This document shows, piece by piece, positions 34,096-41,711 of a stretch of DNA of 43,271 nt. The position numbers and the translations under genes are program-made. The notes beneath the pieces were generated by a model. That model saw only the letters and a list, made by a program, of their open reading frames with translations. It had not been told where the DNA came from and did not search any database. The stretch covers positions 1 to 43,271 of the forward strand of contig NZ_CACXXB010000018.1 of NCBI RefSeq assembly GCF_902771435.1, read 5' to 3'. Each line of letters starts with the position of its first letter. The stretch's first letter is position 1. The DNA is from an uncultured Methanobrevibacter sp. (GTDB lineage: Archaea > Methanobacteriota > Methanobacteria > Methanobacteriales > Methanobacteriaceae).

Positions 34096-34959
34096 TTATA
34101 TTTTTTTTAAAATTAATGAATTTATATCCACCGACAGATTTTTGGAAATCAGATTGCATTTGGTGCAGAGAAGCGCAAATACATCCTTTCCAGCCAAATC
34201 CATTTCAGTCAGCCCCTCATAATTTGCCAATCCTTTAGAAACTATTAAACTGCTTTCATCAAATACTTTTCTAAACTCAGGGGAAAACATTTCTTCTACA
34301 ATTCCTCCTGAATCGCTTCCGACGGTAATGATTTCGCCAAATTCATGCAAACCTGCCTCAACAGCTTCTTTTGTACATGCATCATTAACAATTGGAGAGC
34401 TTTTAACTGCCACAGTGACATTAACGTCATAGTCAAGAATCTTTTCTATCAGTAATCTGTCGAATACTATTTCACCGGAATTGTCTGCCAGATACAGGAC
34501 ATCATCATGAAAATCCAAAGCCCTTTCAAACTCATCAGTGTCGTTGATGCTCAATTCTCTATTCAGGTTATCTTTTATCAGGGTTTTGAAATCTGTGCTG
34601 ATGCTATATGGTCCAAAATCAAGAATATTACCTACAATTGCAACTTTAACATAAGTTTCCAGGCTATCGTTGGTTTTTAAAATCTCCTGTACATTATCTA
34701 TCATGGAGAGTGCAATTTCATTGCTCATTTCTTTCTGTTTTGAATATGGATTCACACATTGTGTTTTTTGTTTGATGTATTGGTTGACCTCGGTTGCAAT
34801 CTTATTCGGCTGTGAGTTTTTGTTGAAGTTTTCAGCCATGTGAATCATGCAGTTCTGCATCAGTTCAAATTTCAAATTCTCGTCGTTTGTCGACAAATCA
34901 ATGACTTCCTTTACCTGCCTTAAGATGCAGGGTCCACATTCATAATACGATTTGATAAT
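34096..34959 (-). CDS. DUF89/ARMT1-like damage-control phosphatase, apparent AUU start
   Basis: A DUF89 protein of about 287 aa. DNSGEIVFD (D and N metal ligands), SSPIVND and GSDSGG are conserved, with the K in IVSKGLANYEG. These enzymes hydrolyse damaged phosphometabolites using divalent metal. The first conventional in-frame start (TTG, 34896) would remove a well-conserved N-terminus: 21 codons upstream the frame reads YYECGPCILRQVKEVIDLST, the usual archaeal DUF89 start with its CxxC. The only suitable codon after AAGGAGTGAT is ATT (34959-34957), giving IIKSYYECGPC. I annotate the ATT start. It follows the M14-like gene by 8 bp. Confidence 0.8.
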   Translation of the reverse strand: MIKSYYECGPCILRQVKEVIDLSTNDENLKFELMQNCMIHMAENFNKNSQPNKIATEVNQYIKQKTQCVNPYSKQKEMSNEIALSMIDNVQEILKTNDSLETYVKVAIVGNILDFGPYSISTDFKTLIKDNLNRELSINDTDEFERALDFHDDVLYLADNSGEIVFDRLLIEKILDYDVNVTVAVKSSPIVNDACTKEAVEAGLHEFGEIITVGSDSGGIVEEMFSPEFRKVFDESSLIVSKGLANYEGLTEMDLAGKDVFALLCTKCNLISKNLSVDINSLILKKI

Positions 34960-34971
34960 ATCACTCCTTAA
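34960..34971 (-). promoter_or_regulatory. ribosome-binding site deciding the AUU start
   Basis: Minus-strand AAGGAGTGAT (just after the stop of the M14-like gene) is directly before ATT at 34959-34957. No ATG, GTG or TTG in the DUF89 frame lies within reach. Confidence 0.6.
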
Positions 34972-35690
34972 AAGTCCAAGTTGTCCACTGCATTTATCAG
35001 TTCCATCATGTGCATGTCCTTTTCGCTTTGAGATGCGAAGCTGTATTCCTCAAAGTAGAATGCAGGCACGCCATTTTTATTCAACGGTATTGTAAGGTAA
35101 GGTCCGCTTGTTGTGGAATCCGGCACATAATATGAAATGTTTTCACATTCACCGGCTATATCCCTTGCATACTCACTGCCCGTTGATTCCTTAACTGGGC
35201 TGAAGACGAATGTCTTATATGGATATGCGCCGACATTTGAATGAACGTCAATTGCCATTTCATAGTCTCCGTCAGCTATTTCAGGATATACATATTTCAA
35301 TGCCAGATTCTGCCCGTTTTGCCTTCCGGGACTGTTGTCAGATGATCCATCACCATAATGACCTATATCCTCAGTCACATTGATGATGTATATGTCATAG
35401 CAGTGGTTGAGGTCAGTTAATGACGGAAGTAACTTGAGCAGTGTTTTGTGGGTTTCGTTTTCTAGCGGATGAACTCCGACCACATAAGCTATTTTCTGGG
35501 AATCGGGATTTCCAATATTTCTAATCACCCTGACGCTGCCCTTATCATTAACTGTATCATTGGCCAGTACCTCATATGAGATACCTTCTGCGTTGTTGCC
35601 ATTTATTGAAGTTGAATTAAAAATGGCTATGCAGCATGCAAGAATAACAATCAGTAGAATTAGAATTATCAGATAGTCTCGTTTAATCAT
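34968..35690 (-). CDS. membrane-anchored M14/AstE-like zinc-hydrolase-like protein
   Basis: A 240-aa protein with an N-terminal hydrophobic anchor (about 6-26) and an extracellular domain: GVHPLE (H74, E77), SPGRQNGQ (R123), IDVHS (H150), SGPYLTIPL and FYFEE (E214). The order and spacing match the other family members at 4903 and 14600. IDVHS resembles the iDlHs motif of AstE/aspartoacylase-type enzymes, and SPGRQNG the conserved arginine region. An extracytoplasmic amidohydrolase or carboxypeptidase is inferred. It is transcribed ahead of the DUF89 gene with 8 bp between, an unusual pairing of an exported and a cytoplasmic hydrolase. Confidence 0.7.
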   Translation of the reverse strand: MIKRDYLIILILLIVILACCIAIFNSTSINGNNAEGISYEVLANDTVNDKGSVRVIRNIGNPDSQKIAYVVGVHPLENETHKTLLKLLPSLTDLNHCYDIYIINVTEDIGHYGDGSSDNSPGRQNGQNLALKYVYPEIADGDYEMAIDVHSNVGAYPYKTFVFSPVKESTGSEYARDIAGECENISYYVPDSTTSGPYLTIPLNKNGVPAFYFEEYSFASQSEKDMHMMELINAVDNLDF

Positions 35691-35784
35691 TGTTTGAACT
35701 ATTGAATTTAATAAGATATAAATTTTGATAAATAATTTAAAAAAAGATAAAAAAAAATAAAAAAGTAAGGCTAAAAATCAAAGC

Positions 35785-36219
35785 CTATTCTCTTTTATAG
35801 AAATATGTTCCAGCACCTACTATAATTACAAATGCTAATACTAAGATTGGGTTACCGGTTACAAAATTTTGAATCGCTTTTGGAAGTGAAGTTGAATTGG
35901 TTGCATTTCCAGTAGCGTTATTTGTTGTATTTCCGGTTGCATTTCCAGTAGTATTGGTATCAGTTTCATTGGAAGTGGCAATTGTAGCATTTGCTGTTTC
36001 ATTTGAAGTTGCATCCTGAACTGGAGCATCTGTAGTGCCAGCATTGCCTGCATCATTACCTGTGTCGGCGGTGTCTGCGCCAGTATCGCCGTTTACAGTG
36101 GTTTCAGCACCGGCATCGCCATTATCACTAGGCGCAGCATCTTCAGCACATACGAGACCTGCTGAAATAACAACACAAAATATTGCTAATAATGCAATTA
36201 ACTTTTTGTTAAATTTCAT
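35785..36219 (-). CDS. surface-anchored Asn/Thr-rich protein
   Basis: A 144-aa exported protein. A signal peptide (MKFNKKLIALLAIFCVVISA, then GLVCA-EDAA) is followed by an Asp/Gly/Thr-rich region and then a block with nine Asn-x-Thr/Ser sequons in about 40 residues (NET, NAT, NTT, NST and similar). A C-terminal hydrophobic helix ends GTYFYKRE. The layout is that of a short, heavily N-glycosylated cell-surface stalk anchored by its C-terminus. No enzyme domain is present. CAGAGGTGAAAAA precedes the ATG. A weak hairpin (AGGCT...AGCCT, about 35767-35788) and T-run follow the stop. Confidence 0.8.
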   Translation of the reverse strand: MKFNKKLIALLAIFCVVISAGLVCAEDAAPSDNGDAGAETTVNGDTGADTADTGNDAGNAGTTDAPVQDATSNETANATIATSNETDTNTTGNATGNTTNNATGNATNSTSLPKAIQNFVTGNPILVLAFVIIVGAGTYFYKRE

Positions 36220-36388
36220 TTTTTCACCTCTGAATAATTTATAAACATGAATTAAATGAAATACTGAAAATATTTCAAATTAACAATCAATGTTACATGT
36301 ATTATTAGACATTTTAATATATAAAGTTTTTCTAATCAGCAACTCTCCAATTGTTTATGCAATAGTGAGAAATGTTTAAGATTTTTGA

Positions 36389-37837
36389 TTAGAATTTATA
36401 ATGGATATTGTGCAATTTGTACAGACAGACTGAGCTGCTTGACGGGAATGCGTATATCATTTCATCCAATTCTTCAAGGGTTATTTTCTTGTTGATGATG
36501 AATGCGAACATATTTGCAACGTTTTCGGCATCTGCAGCATATATCTCAGCGCCTACAATCTGGAGATCCTTATCCACAATCACTTTTGCCTCAGCTGTCC
36601 TGTCGTTTTTAAGCTCAAGTGAATATGCCTGACCGTATCTTATGGTGTGAACATCATATTCATCGCTTTCATCACCTATATATGCAGGCACTCCCACTGT
36701 CGCAATTCTTGGAATGGTATATGCAACTGCAGGAACCACAGGATAGGTTATCTCGTCGGCTTCTCCCAAAAGCTCTTTTGCAAGATATTTTGAGTGGTGT
36801 ATTGCTACGGTTACAAGCTTTGCAATGCCTGTGTCTGCTACATCGCCTGAAGCATATATGTTAGGCACTTCGGTTTGCAGGTGTCCGTTGACCTTGATTC
36901 CCTTGTTTGTGTATGTCAGACCGACATTTTCAAGGCCTATGTCCTCCACATTGGCGGTTCTTCCCATTGCAGCTATTACATAATCCCCTGTAATGCTTTG
37001 TCCATCATCAAGGTTGACTGTAAATCCGTTTTCATATGCTCTGTTATCTATTTTCGCTTCAGGATCTCTTAAAAATTCATCTGAATTTTGGGCTGATGTG
37101 ACATTTGAAACCCTGTCTTCAGGATTATCTATTTCTACGTTGCTTATGACTTCTTTTACTGTTCGGTTAAAATGGAAACGTATCCCTTTCTCTTTTAGAA
37201 TTTCAATGACATTCTGTACATATGGTTGGTGGAAGTATTTCAAGGCCATGTTTCCACGGATAATGACATCGGCTTCGTGACCTGCCTCTGCAAGTATTGA
37301 TGCGAATTCCATTCCCACAAATCCTGCACCTATGATGACTGCATGTTTCGGAAGCTCTTCAATGTCCAAAAAGTCTGTGCTGTCATGAAGATATTCCTTT
37401 CCCTTGATGTCTGGGATGACCGGCTTGAGACCTGTGCATATTACGATTTTATCTGTAGTGAATTTCCTGTCAGCCACCTGGACTGTGTGCTCATCAAGGA
37501 TAACACCCTTTCCATGTGCCACATCAAGGTCGTATTCATCGAATTTGCCGTCCAGAAATATTGACATTCCTGCGATTCTTTTTCTTTTGTATTTCATCAA
37601 ATCAGACCAGTTGACGTCAAAGTCGCCTGATTTACCGACGCCTTCAAAATTATCCGCCAATGCCTTGATTTCATATGGAGCGTCCAGGAGCGCCTTGGAA
37701 TTGCATCCTCTATTTGCACATGCTCCTCCGTATAGGCTTTCCTCAATAATGAGTACTTTAAGGCCTGCTTTTCTTAAAAATCGTCCGCCTTGCCAGGCGG
37801 CATTTCCACTTCCAATATAAATAACATCATAATCCAT
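36389..37837 (-). CDS. dihydrolipoamide-dehydrogenase-like flavoprotein with altered C-terminus
   Basis: A 482-aa class I pyridine-nucleotide disulfide oxidoreductase. GSGNAA at 9-14 binds FAD. C40-x4-C45 in YGGACANRGCNSKALL is the redox disulfide. VIIGAGFVGMEFAS is the NAD site, and YASGDVADTGIAKLVTVAIH the second FAD contact. The normal active-site HPT.SE end is replaced by YAFPSSSSVCLYKLH, so the catalytic His-Glu pair is not obvious. Relatives include mercuric and trypanothione-type reductases. A role in thiol or metal redox is possible; a lipoamide partner complex is not present here. The gene appears monocistronic. Confidence 0.88.
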   Translation of the reverse strand: MDYDVIYIGSGNAAWQGGRFLRKAGLKVLIIEESLYGGACANRGCNSKALLDAPYEIKALADNFEGVGKSGDFDVNWSDLMKYKRKRIAGMSIFLDGKFDEYDLDVAHGKGVILDEHTVQVADRKFTTDKIVICTGLKPVIPDIKGKEYLHDSTDFLDIEELPKHAVIIGAGFVGMEFASILAEAGHEADVIIRGNMALKYFHQPYVQNVIEILKEKGIRFHFNRTVKEVISNVEIDNPEDRVSNVTSAQNSDEFLRDPEAKIDNRAYENGFTVNLDDGQSITGDYVIAAMGRTANVEDIGLENVGLTYTNKGIKVNGHLQTEVPNIYASGDVADTGIAKLVTVAIHHSKYLAKELLGEADEITYPVVPAVAYTIPRIATVGVPAYIGDESDEYDVHTIRYGQAYSLELKNDRTAEAKVIVDKDLQIVGAEIYAADAENVANMFAFIINKKITLEELDEMIYAFPSSSSVCLYKLHNIHYKF

Positions 37838-37952
37838 ATTTTAACCTCTATTAGTATATAATTAGATTTCAAAATATAAAATTATAATGGATAGCTGAAA
37901 ATTTAAAAAAATATAAAAAATGAGTATAATCAAAAAAAAGAAAATAAAGATA

Positions 37953-38135
37953 TTATTTGTCTGCTAGAGTCCAATAACATCTTTTTGGAGAAACAATTGT
38001 TTCATCCTTTTTCAATTCATTCATGATTTTGTCCACTTCCTTTTTCTCAACGCCAGATAGTTCACTGACTTTTTTGGCGTTTAAAGGTTCTTCTGAATTT
38101 TTAAATGCTTCGATTACTTTTTCCTTATCACTCAT
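37953..38135 (-). CDS. small winged-helix protein, 60 aa
   Basis: A 60-aa protein reading EKVIEAFKNSEEPLNAKKVS followed by ELSGVEKKEVDKIMNELKK, a compact winged helix-turn-helix, with the wing at about 47-57 (TIVSPKRCYWTLADK). Such single-domain wHTH proteins are common in methanobacteria and usually bind DNA. TAGGTGATATC before the ATG overlaps the intergenic 8 bp after the DUF447 gene, so the two form an operon. A regulatory role over the upstream flavoprotein is possible but unproven. Confidence 0.75.
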   Translation of the reverse strand: MSDKEKVIEAFKNSEEPLNAKKVSELSGVEKKEVDKIMNELKKDETIVSPKRCYWTLADK

Positions 38136-38143
38136 GATATCAC

Positions 38144-38782
38144 CTATATATCCAATCCCTTTTCAGTCATCTTTTGCCTTAGAATAGCCATGGACTGCTT
38201 GACGTCCTTTTCGGCTACTCTTTGGACAACCCGTTCATTTTCCAAAAAGCGATTTTTGTATTCTTCCCTTTTTGCATCATCAACAATATCCAAACGGTTG
38301 TAGTCAATCAATGATTCCAAAAATGAGCATAATCCTCTGTTAAGTGCCCGTGCACCCTTTTTGTTTATTGTGATTTTGATGTTTTCAGCCACTACCATAT
38401 AGCTTTTTGCACCATCATTGACATGATCCTTTTCGGCTGGAAGATCTTCAATTGACTTTACCAGACAAATGAAGTATGCATCCGCATTCTTTAGATATGT
38501 AATGTCATCATCAATTACAAAATCAAGATTATCCATATTTCCATACAATGCATCGGCATATATTTGGGGACTGAGAGTGATGTTTACAACAAACATCTTT
38601 GTTTGCCTGATGTTTTCAAGGGTTTTGCTTCCTTCAAAAATTCGTGCGGCAATGTCATAATCATTTATGCATTTTACTCCCATTGGAGCTGCATTTACCT
38701 CACCTGCACTATCCATGGTAGTGAAAATAGCTTCATACCTAGCTCCTTGTTCCATTCCGATGCTTTCCAAACTAAAAGACAT
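38144..38782 (-). CDS. DUF447 family flavoprotein-like protein
   Basis: A 212-aa archaeal DUF447 protein. ARYEAIFTTMDSAGEVNAAP, then MGVKC, is the family signature and resembles the FMN-binding split barrel of flavin reductases. RIFEGSKTLENIRQTKMFVV is the second conserved block. Function is unknown; links to flavin or F420 chemistry are only suggested by the fold. The ATG at 38782 has GGTGAACAT before it and is preferred to the ATG at 38797. The wHTH gene follows 8 bp downstream. Confidence 0.83.
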   Translation of the reverse strand: MSFSLESIGMEQGARYEAIFTTMDSAGEVNAAPMGVKCINDYDIAARIFEGSKTLENIRQTKMFVVNITLSPQIYADALYGNMDNLDFVIDDDITYLKNADAYFICLVKSIEDLPAEKDHVNDGAKSYMVVAENIKITINKKGARALNRGLCSFLESLIDYNRLDIVDDAKREEYKNRFLENERVVQRVAEKDVKQSMAILRQKMTEKGLDI

Positions 38783-38849
38783 ATGTTCACCAACCATATA
38801 TCTATGCTTGAAATCTATTAAGTTTTTTGCAAATCTTTCTCAACCCTTT

Positions 38850-39095
38850 ATGCTTTCAGAAAAAATTAAAAGATCATATTTTTTAAAGACAATGTCCTTT
38901 TATTCCATTTATACAAACCATTTTACCGACAGGAATTTCACTGCAGGGCAATTGATTGTGTTTGTGATATATAAAAGTCTGTATGAGTTTGATTTTTCTT
39001 TAGAGTTCATTAAATGGATTTCATCACCATCTCAATTTTGCCGAAAAAAATCTACAATAGATTTTTTTGTGAAATATTTTCAGTTAAACAGATAG
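38850..39095 (+). pseudogene. transposase-like N-terminal fragment
   Basis: Plus-strand frame of 81 codons from the ATG at 38850, reading MLSEKIKRSYFLKTMSFYSI, then YTNHFTDRNFTAGQLIVFVI and ending YFQLNR. The 'ft.gQLivf.iyk.l...df...i.wi..psqF' pattern resembles the N-terminus of IS4/IS5-type transposases of methanogens. The frame stops with no catalytic domain after it, and no ribosome-binding site is visible. It is most likely IS debris, but an independent small gene cannot be excluded. Confidence 0.4.
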
Positions 39096-39238
39096 ATGAA
39101 CGCATTACAAATTTAATTTTAAAAACAAAGCATTCATTATATTAATGTTAGCTCTAATAATTTAATAGAATTTTCATTTAAATATTAAAATGCTCGTCGG
39201 TATTTTCAATTAATACATGAAAAAAGAAAGAAGAGAAA

Positions 39239-39547
39239 TTAGAATTTGAAGACATCTTTAGCCCAGCTTAGGCGTGGTTTATATTCCAGAACTTCCTGGT
39301 CAAAAGTCTTTTCTGCTTCCCCATAATTTTCTTCCAGATTTTCTGCTTTTGAATCAATATCCAAAGTAGAGTCCTTAACTTTCCCAAGCATAGTCATTTC
39401 TTTATCGATGGATTCCAATTCAGAAAAGGTTTTTTCTTTAGCTTCAAAAAGCATGTCAATGGCTTCGCCGACACTAACGTTATGTGATTCTAAGTGCTTT
39501 ACCTTTTCAAACTGTTCATCAGTAAATTCGATTTCCATTTTAACCAT
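39239..39547 (-). CDS. coiled-coil protein, 102 aa
   Basis: A 102-aa acidic protein. EIEFTDEQFEKVKHLESHNV, then SVGEAIDMLF, resembles a short ribbon-helix-helix-like start. ELESIDKEMTMLGKV and SKAENLEENYGEAEK form a long coiled coil, and the end is RLSWAKDVFKF. No enzyme motif is seen. TTGAGGAATATAT precedes the ATG at 39547. It may be a regulatory or structural small protein. Expression appears independent, with AT-rich DNA on both sides. Confidence 0.7.
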   Translation of the reverse strand: MVKMEIEFTDEQFEKVKHLESHNVSVGEAIDMLFEAKEKTFSELESIDKEMTMLGKVKDSTLDIDSKAENLEENYGEAEKTFDQEVLEYKPRLSWAKDVFKF

Positions 39548-39656
39548 ATATATTCCTCAATTATTTCATTGATATACTATATATATCCTGTACTTTAAAT
39601 TATTTTCCCAGCACCATTAAGTAAATGATATTTAACAAAAAGCTCAGAAGGTTTTG

Positions 39657-39770
39657 GTGCATTATCTGACAGAACAAGATTATTCCGAACTGCTCATGAT
39701 GATGCCTGAGAGATGGAAAGAGGATGAAAAAAAAGATTTAGATAAACTGTTTAAACTTATATTATTTTGA
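39657..39770 (+). pseudogene. possible short coding remnant
   Basis: From a GTG at 39657 the plus frame reads VHYLTEQDYSELLMMMPERW then KEDEKKDLDKLFKLI and stops at 39770. The amino-acid composition looks coding, and the frame is open upstream to 39636, but there is no ribosome-binding site or promoter. It could be a leftover of a decayed gene. Confidence 0.25.
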
Positions 39771-39796
39771 AATTTTATAATTGTTTACTTTTTAAC

Positions 39797-39820
39797 TGTT
39801 TCAAAAGAAACATTTATATA
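39797..39820 (+). promoter_or_regulatory. MarR operator and TATA box
   Basis: TGTTTC-AAAA-GAAACA (39797-39812) is a perfect 6-bp inverted repeat immediately before TTTATATA (39813-39820), about 25-30 bp from the marR ATG. Its position, touching the TATA, fits autorepression by the MarR protein. Confidence 0.65.
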
Positions 39821-39843
39821 TTCTTTTAAACTTATTTTTAATC

Positions 39844-40296
39844 ATGAATAGTAAAGACAATTTTCAGGGAATATGGGACAACTCCCCCTTTGTTGCCTGG
39901 ATTAACAATATCTCAAAAAATCAGATGAAATATTTGAATTCACACATCAAGGACATGAATCTTGGCCATGAGATGAGATATATAATGGCAATCTTTGACA
40001 ATCCTGGCATCTCCCAGGACGATTTGGTCAACATGTTCGGCCAGAGCAAGGCAACAGTTGCAAAATCACTTAAAAAACTGGAAGATGACGGGTACATAAA
40101 AAGGGAAGTGAATCCCGAAAACCGAAGAAAATACATGCTGAATACCACATCCAAGGCTGATGAACTCGTTCCTAAAATCAGAAAAATATCAAAGGATTGG
40201 GAGAAGGAAGTCGGCATTACAGATGAAGATTACGAACTCAAAAAAAGAATAAAGGAAATAGCAATCAACGGAATGAAGCTGACCGAAGGCTTATAA
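39844..40296 (+). CDS. MarR family regulator of the tandem MFS exporters
   Basis: A 150-aa winged-helix regulator. YIMAIFDNPGISQDDLVNMF, then GQSKATVAKSLKKLEDDGYI, is the recognition helix region. KREVNPENRRKYMLNTTSKA is the wing, typical of MarR. It begins an operon with two exporters (12-bp gaps), an arrangement usual for drug-responsive efflux. A TGTTTC-AAAA-GAAACA palindrome next to the TATA box is the likely operator. The start has no strong ribosome-binding site and is close to the TATA, so it may be leaderless or nearly so. Confidence 0.9.
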   Translation: MNSKDNFQGIWDNSPFVAWINNISKNQMKYLNSHIKDMNLGHEMRYIMAIFDNPGISQDDLVNMFGQSKATVAKSLKKLEDDGYIKREVNPENRRKYMLNTTSKADELVPKIRKISKDWEKEVGITDEDYELKKRIKEIAINGMKLTEGL

Positions 40297-40307
40297 GAGG
40301 TAAAACA

Positions 40308-41699
40308 ATGAAGATAGAATTCGAAACATATGTAATATTTGTAGCATTCATAACCTCATTTTTTGCAGTGTTCCTCTCAGCAGGCATAGTTTTAGGAGTT
40401 CCCGCCATCGCAGCTGAATTTGGTATGAACAATGTCTTTCAAAACTGGATCATTACCCTGAATGCACTTGTCATTGCAATATTCACACTCCCTGCAGGTC
40501 AGATTTCAGGAAAATATGGCGTTAAAAAATCACTGATTGCAGGAGTTTCAATATATCTGCTTGCATCAATCGGTGCCTGCCTTTCCTTTTCAACTGAATC
40601 ATTCTTAATATTCAGAGTATTTCAGGGCATCGGAATAGCATTTTCAAATGTCTCTGCAATGGCAATGGTCGTACAGGCAGTCAAACCTCAAAACAGAGGA
40701 AAAGCACTTGGATTTACAGTGACCGGTGTGTATCTGGCAGGATCACTGTCACCGGTATTATGCGGATTTCTGGTGCACAACTTCGGCTGGAGGACAATGT
40801 TTTACTTTGTCATACCATTCCTGATGCTCTGCATTGTGCTTATGATATTGAAAATACCGCAGGAATGGAAAACCTACGAGGACAGCAAGATAGATTCTTT
40901 AGGTTATGTCATTTATGGAATAGGTATTACATTATTCATTTACGGATTTACCAATCTGATGAATGAATTCGGAGCAATATCCATTATCGTCGGAACTGTT
41001 CTGTTAATTGTTTTTGGATACTACGAACTTAAAGTCGATAGCCCTGCATTTAATATGAACCTGTTTAAAAACATGAAGTTCACATCATCCAACGTTGCGG
41101 CCTTGTGCAGCTACCTTGCGATAGCTTCAATTACAACCATCCTGAACTATCACTTCCAGTACGTTAGGGGCTGGAATGCACAGATGTCCGGAATGATACT
41201 AATCATCACACCAATAATAATGGCAATAATAGCGCCAAATGCCGGCAAGCTGTCCGATAGGATTCATCCGCAAAAACTGGCAGCAATCGGAATGGGAATT
41301 GCCACAATAACATTGACAATATTGATATTTTTAGATGCAAACACCCCATTATACCTTATAGTCATAGCTATGATTCTGCAGGGTATCGGAATGGGATTGT
41401 TTACAACACCTAATACCAATGCAATCATGAGTTCAGTCCCTCCTAATGAAACCCCAAACGCATCTGCAGCACAATCCGCCATGAGAACAATGGGGCAAAC
41501 CATCAGCATGGGTCTTTTGACACTCGTTTTTGCATGGATAATGGGTGATTTGGTTCTGTCTTCACAATATGCCAATCTGATAGTTCAATGTTCACAACTG
41601 ATCTGTTTTATTTGTACAATTTTATGCATAATAGCAATTTTCGCTTCTTTAGTGGGTGTTCACTCTAAAGATGCTTTCAATATAGATAATAAAGTTTAA
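40308..41699 (+). CDS. MFS exporter, tandem copy 1
   Basis: A 463-aa MFS protein with about 14 hydrophobic segments (DHA2-type). GQISGKYGVKKSLIAGV is motif A, and KALGFTVTGVYLAGSLSPVL the antiporter motif C region. It shares long identical stretches (for example MAMVVQAVKPQNRGKALGFT) with the next gene, with the same length, so they are a recent tandem duplication. It probably exports an antimicrobial or metabolite under MarR control. ATAAGAGGTAAAACA precedes the ATG, 12 bp after marR. Confidence 0.9.
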   Translation: MKIEFETYVIFVAFITSFFAVFLSAGIVLGVPAIAAEFGMNNVFQNWIITLNALVIAIFTLPAGQISGKYGVKKSLIAGVSIYLLASIGACLSFSTESFLIFRVFQGIGIAFSNVSAMAMVVQAVKPQNRGKALGFTVTGVYLAGSLSPVLCGFLVHNFGWRTMFYFVIPFLMLCIVLMILKIPQEWKTYEDSKIDSLGYVIYGIGITLFIYGFTNLMNEFGAISIIVGTVLLIVFGYYELKVDSPAFNMNLFKNMKFTSSNVAALCSYLAIASITTILNYHFQYVRGWNAQMSGMILIITPIIMAIIAPNAGKLSDRIHPQKLAAIGMGIATITLTILIFLDANTPLYLIVIAMILQGIGMGLFTTPNTNAIMSSVPPNETPNASAAQSAMRTMGQTISMGLLTLVFAWIMGDLVLSSQYANLIVQCSQLICFICTILCIIAIFASLVGVHSKDAFNIDNKV

Positions 41700-41711
41700 A
41701 GAGGGATAACA

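Noticed and set aside
34096..34896. DUF89 gene starting at the TTG at 34896
   Set aside because: It would remove the conserved YYECGPCILRQ N-terminus that is clearly in frame upstream.
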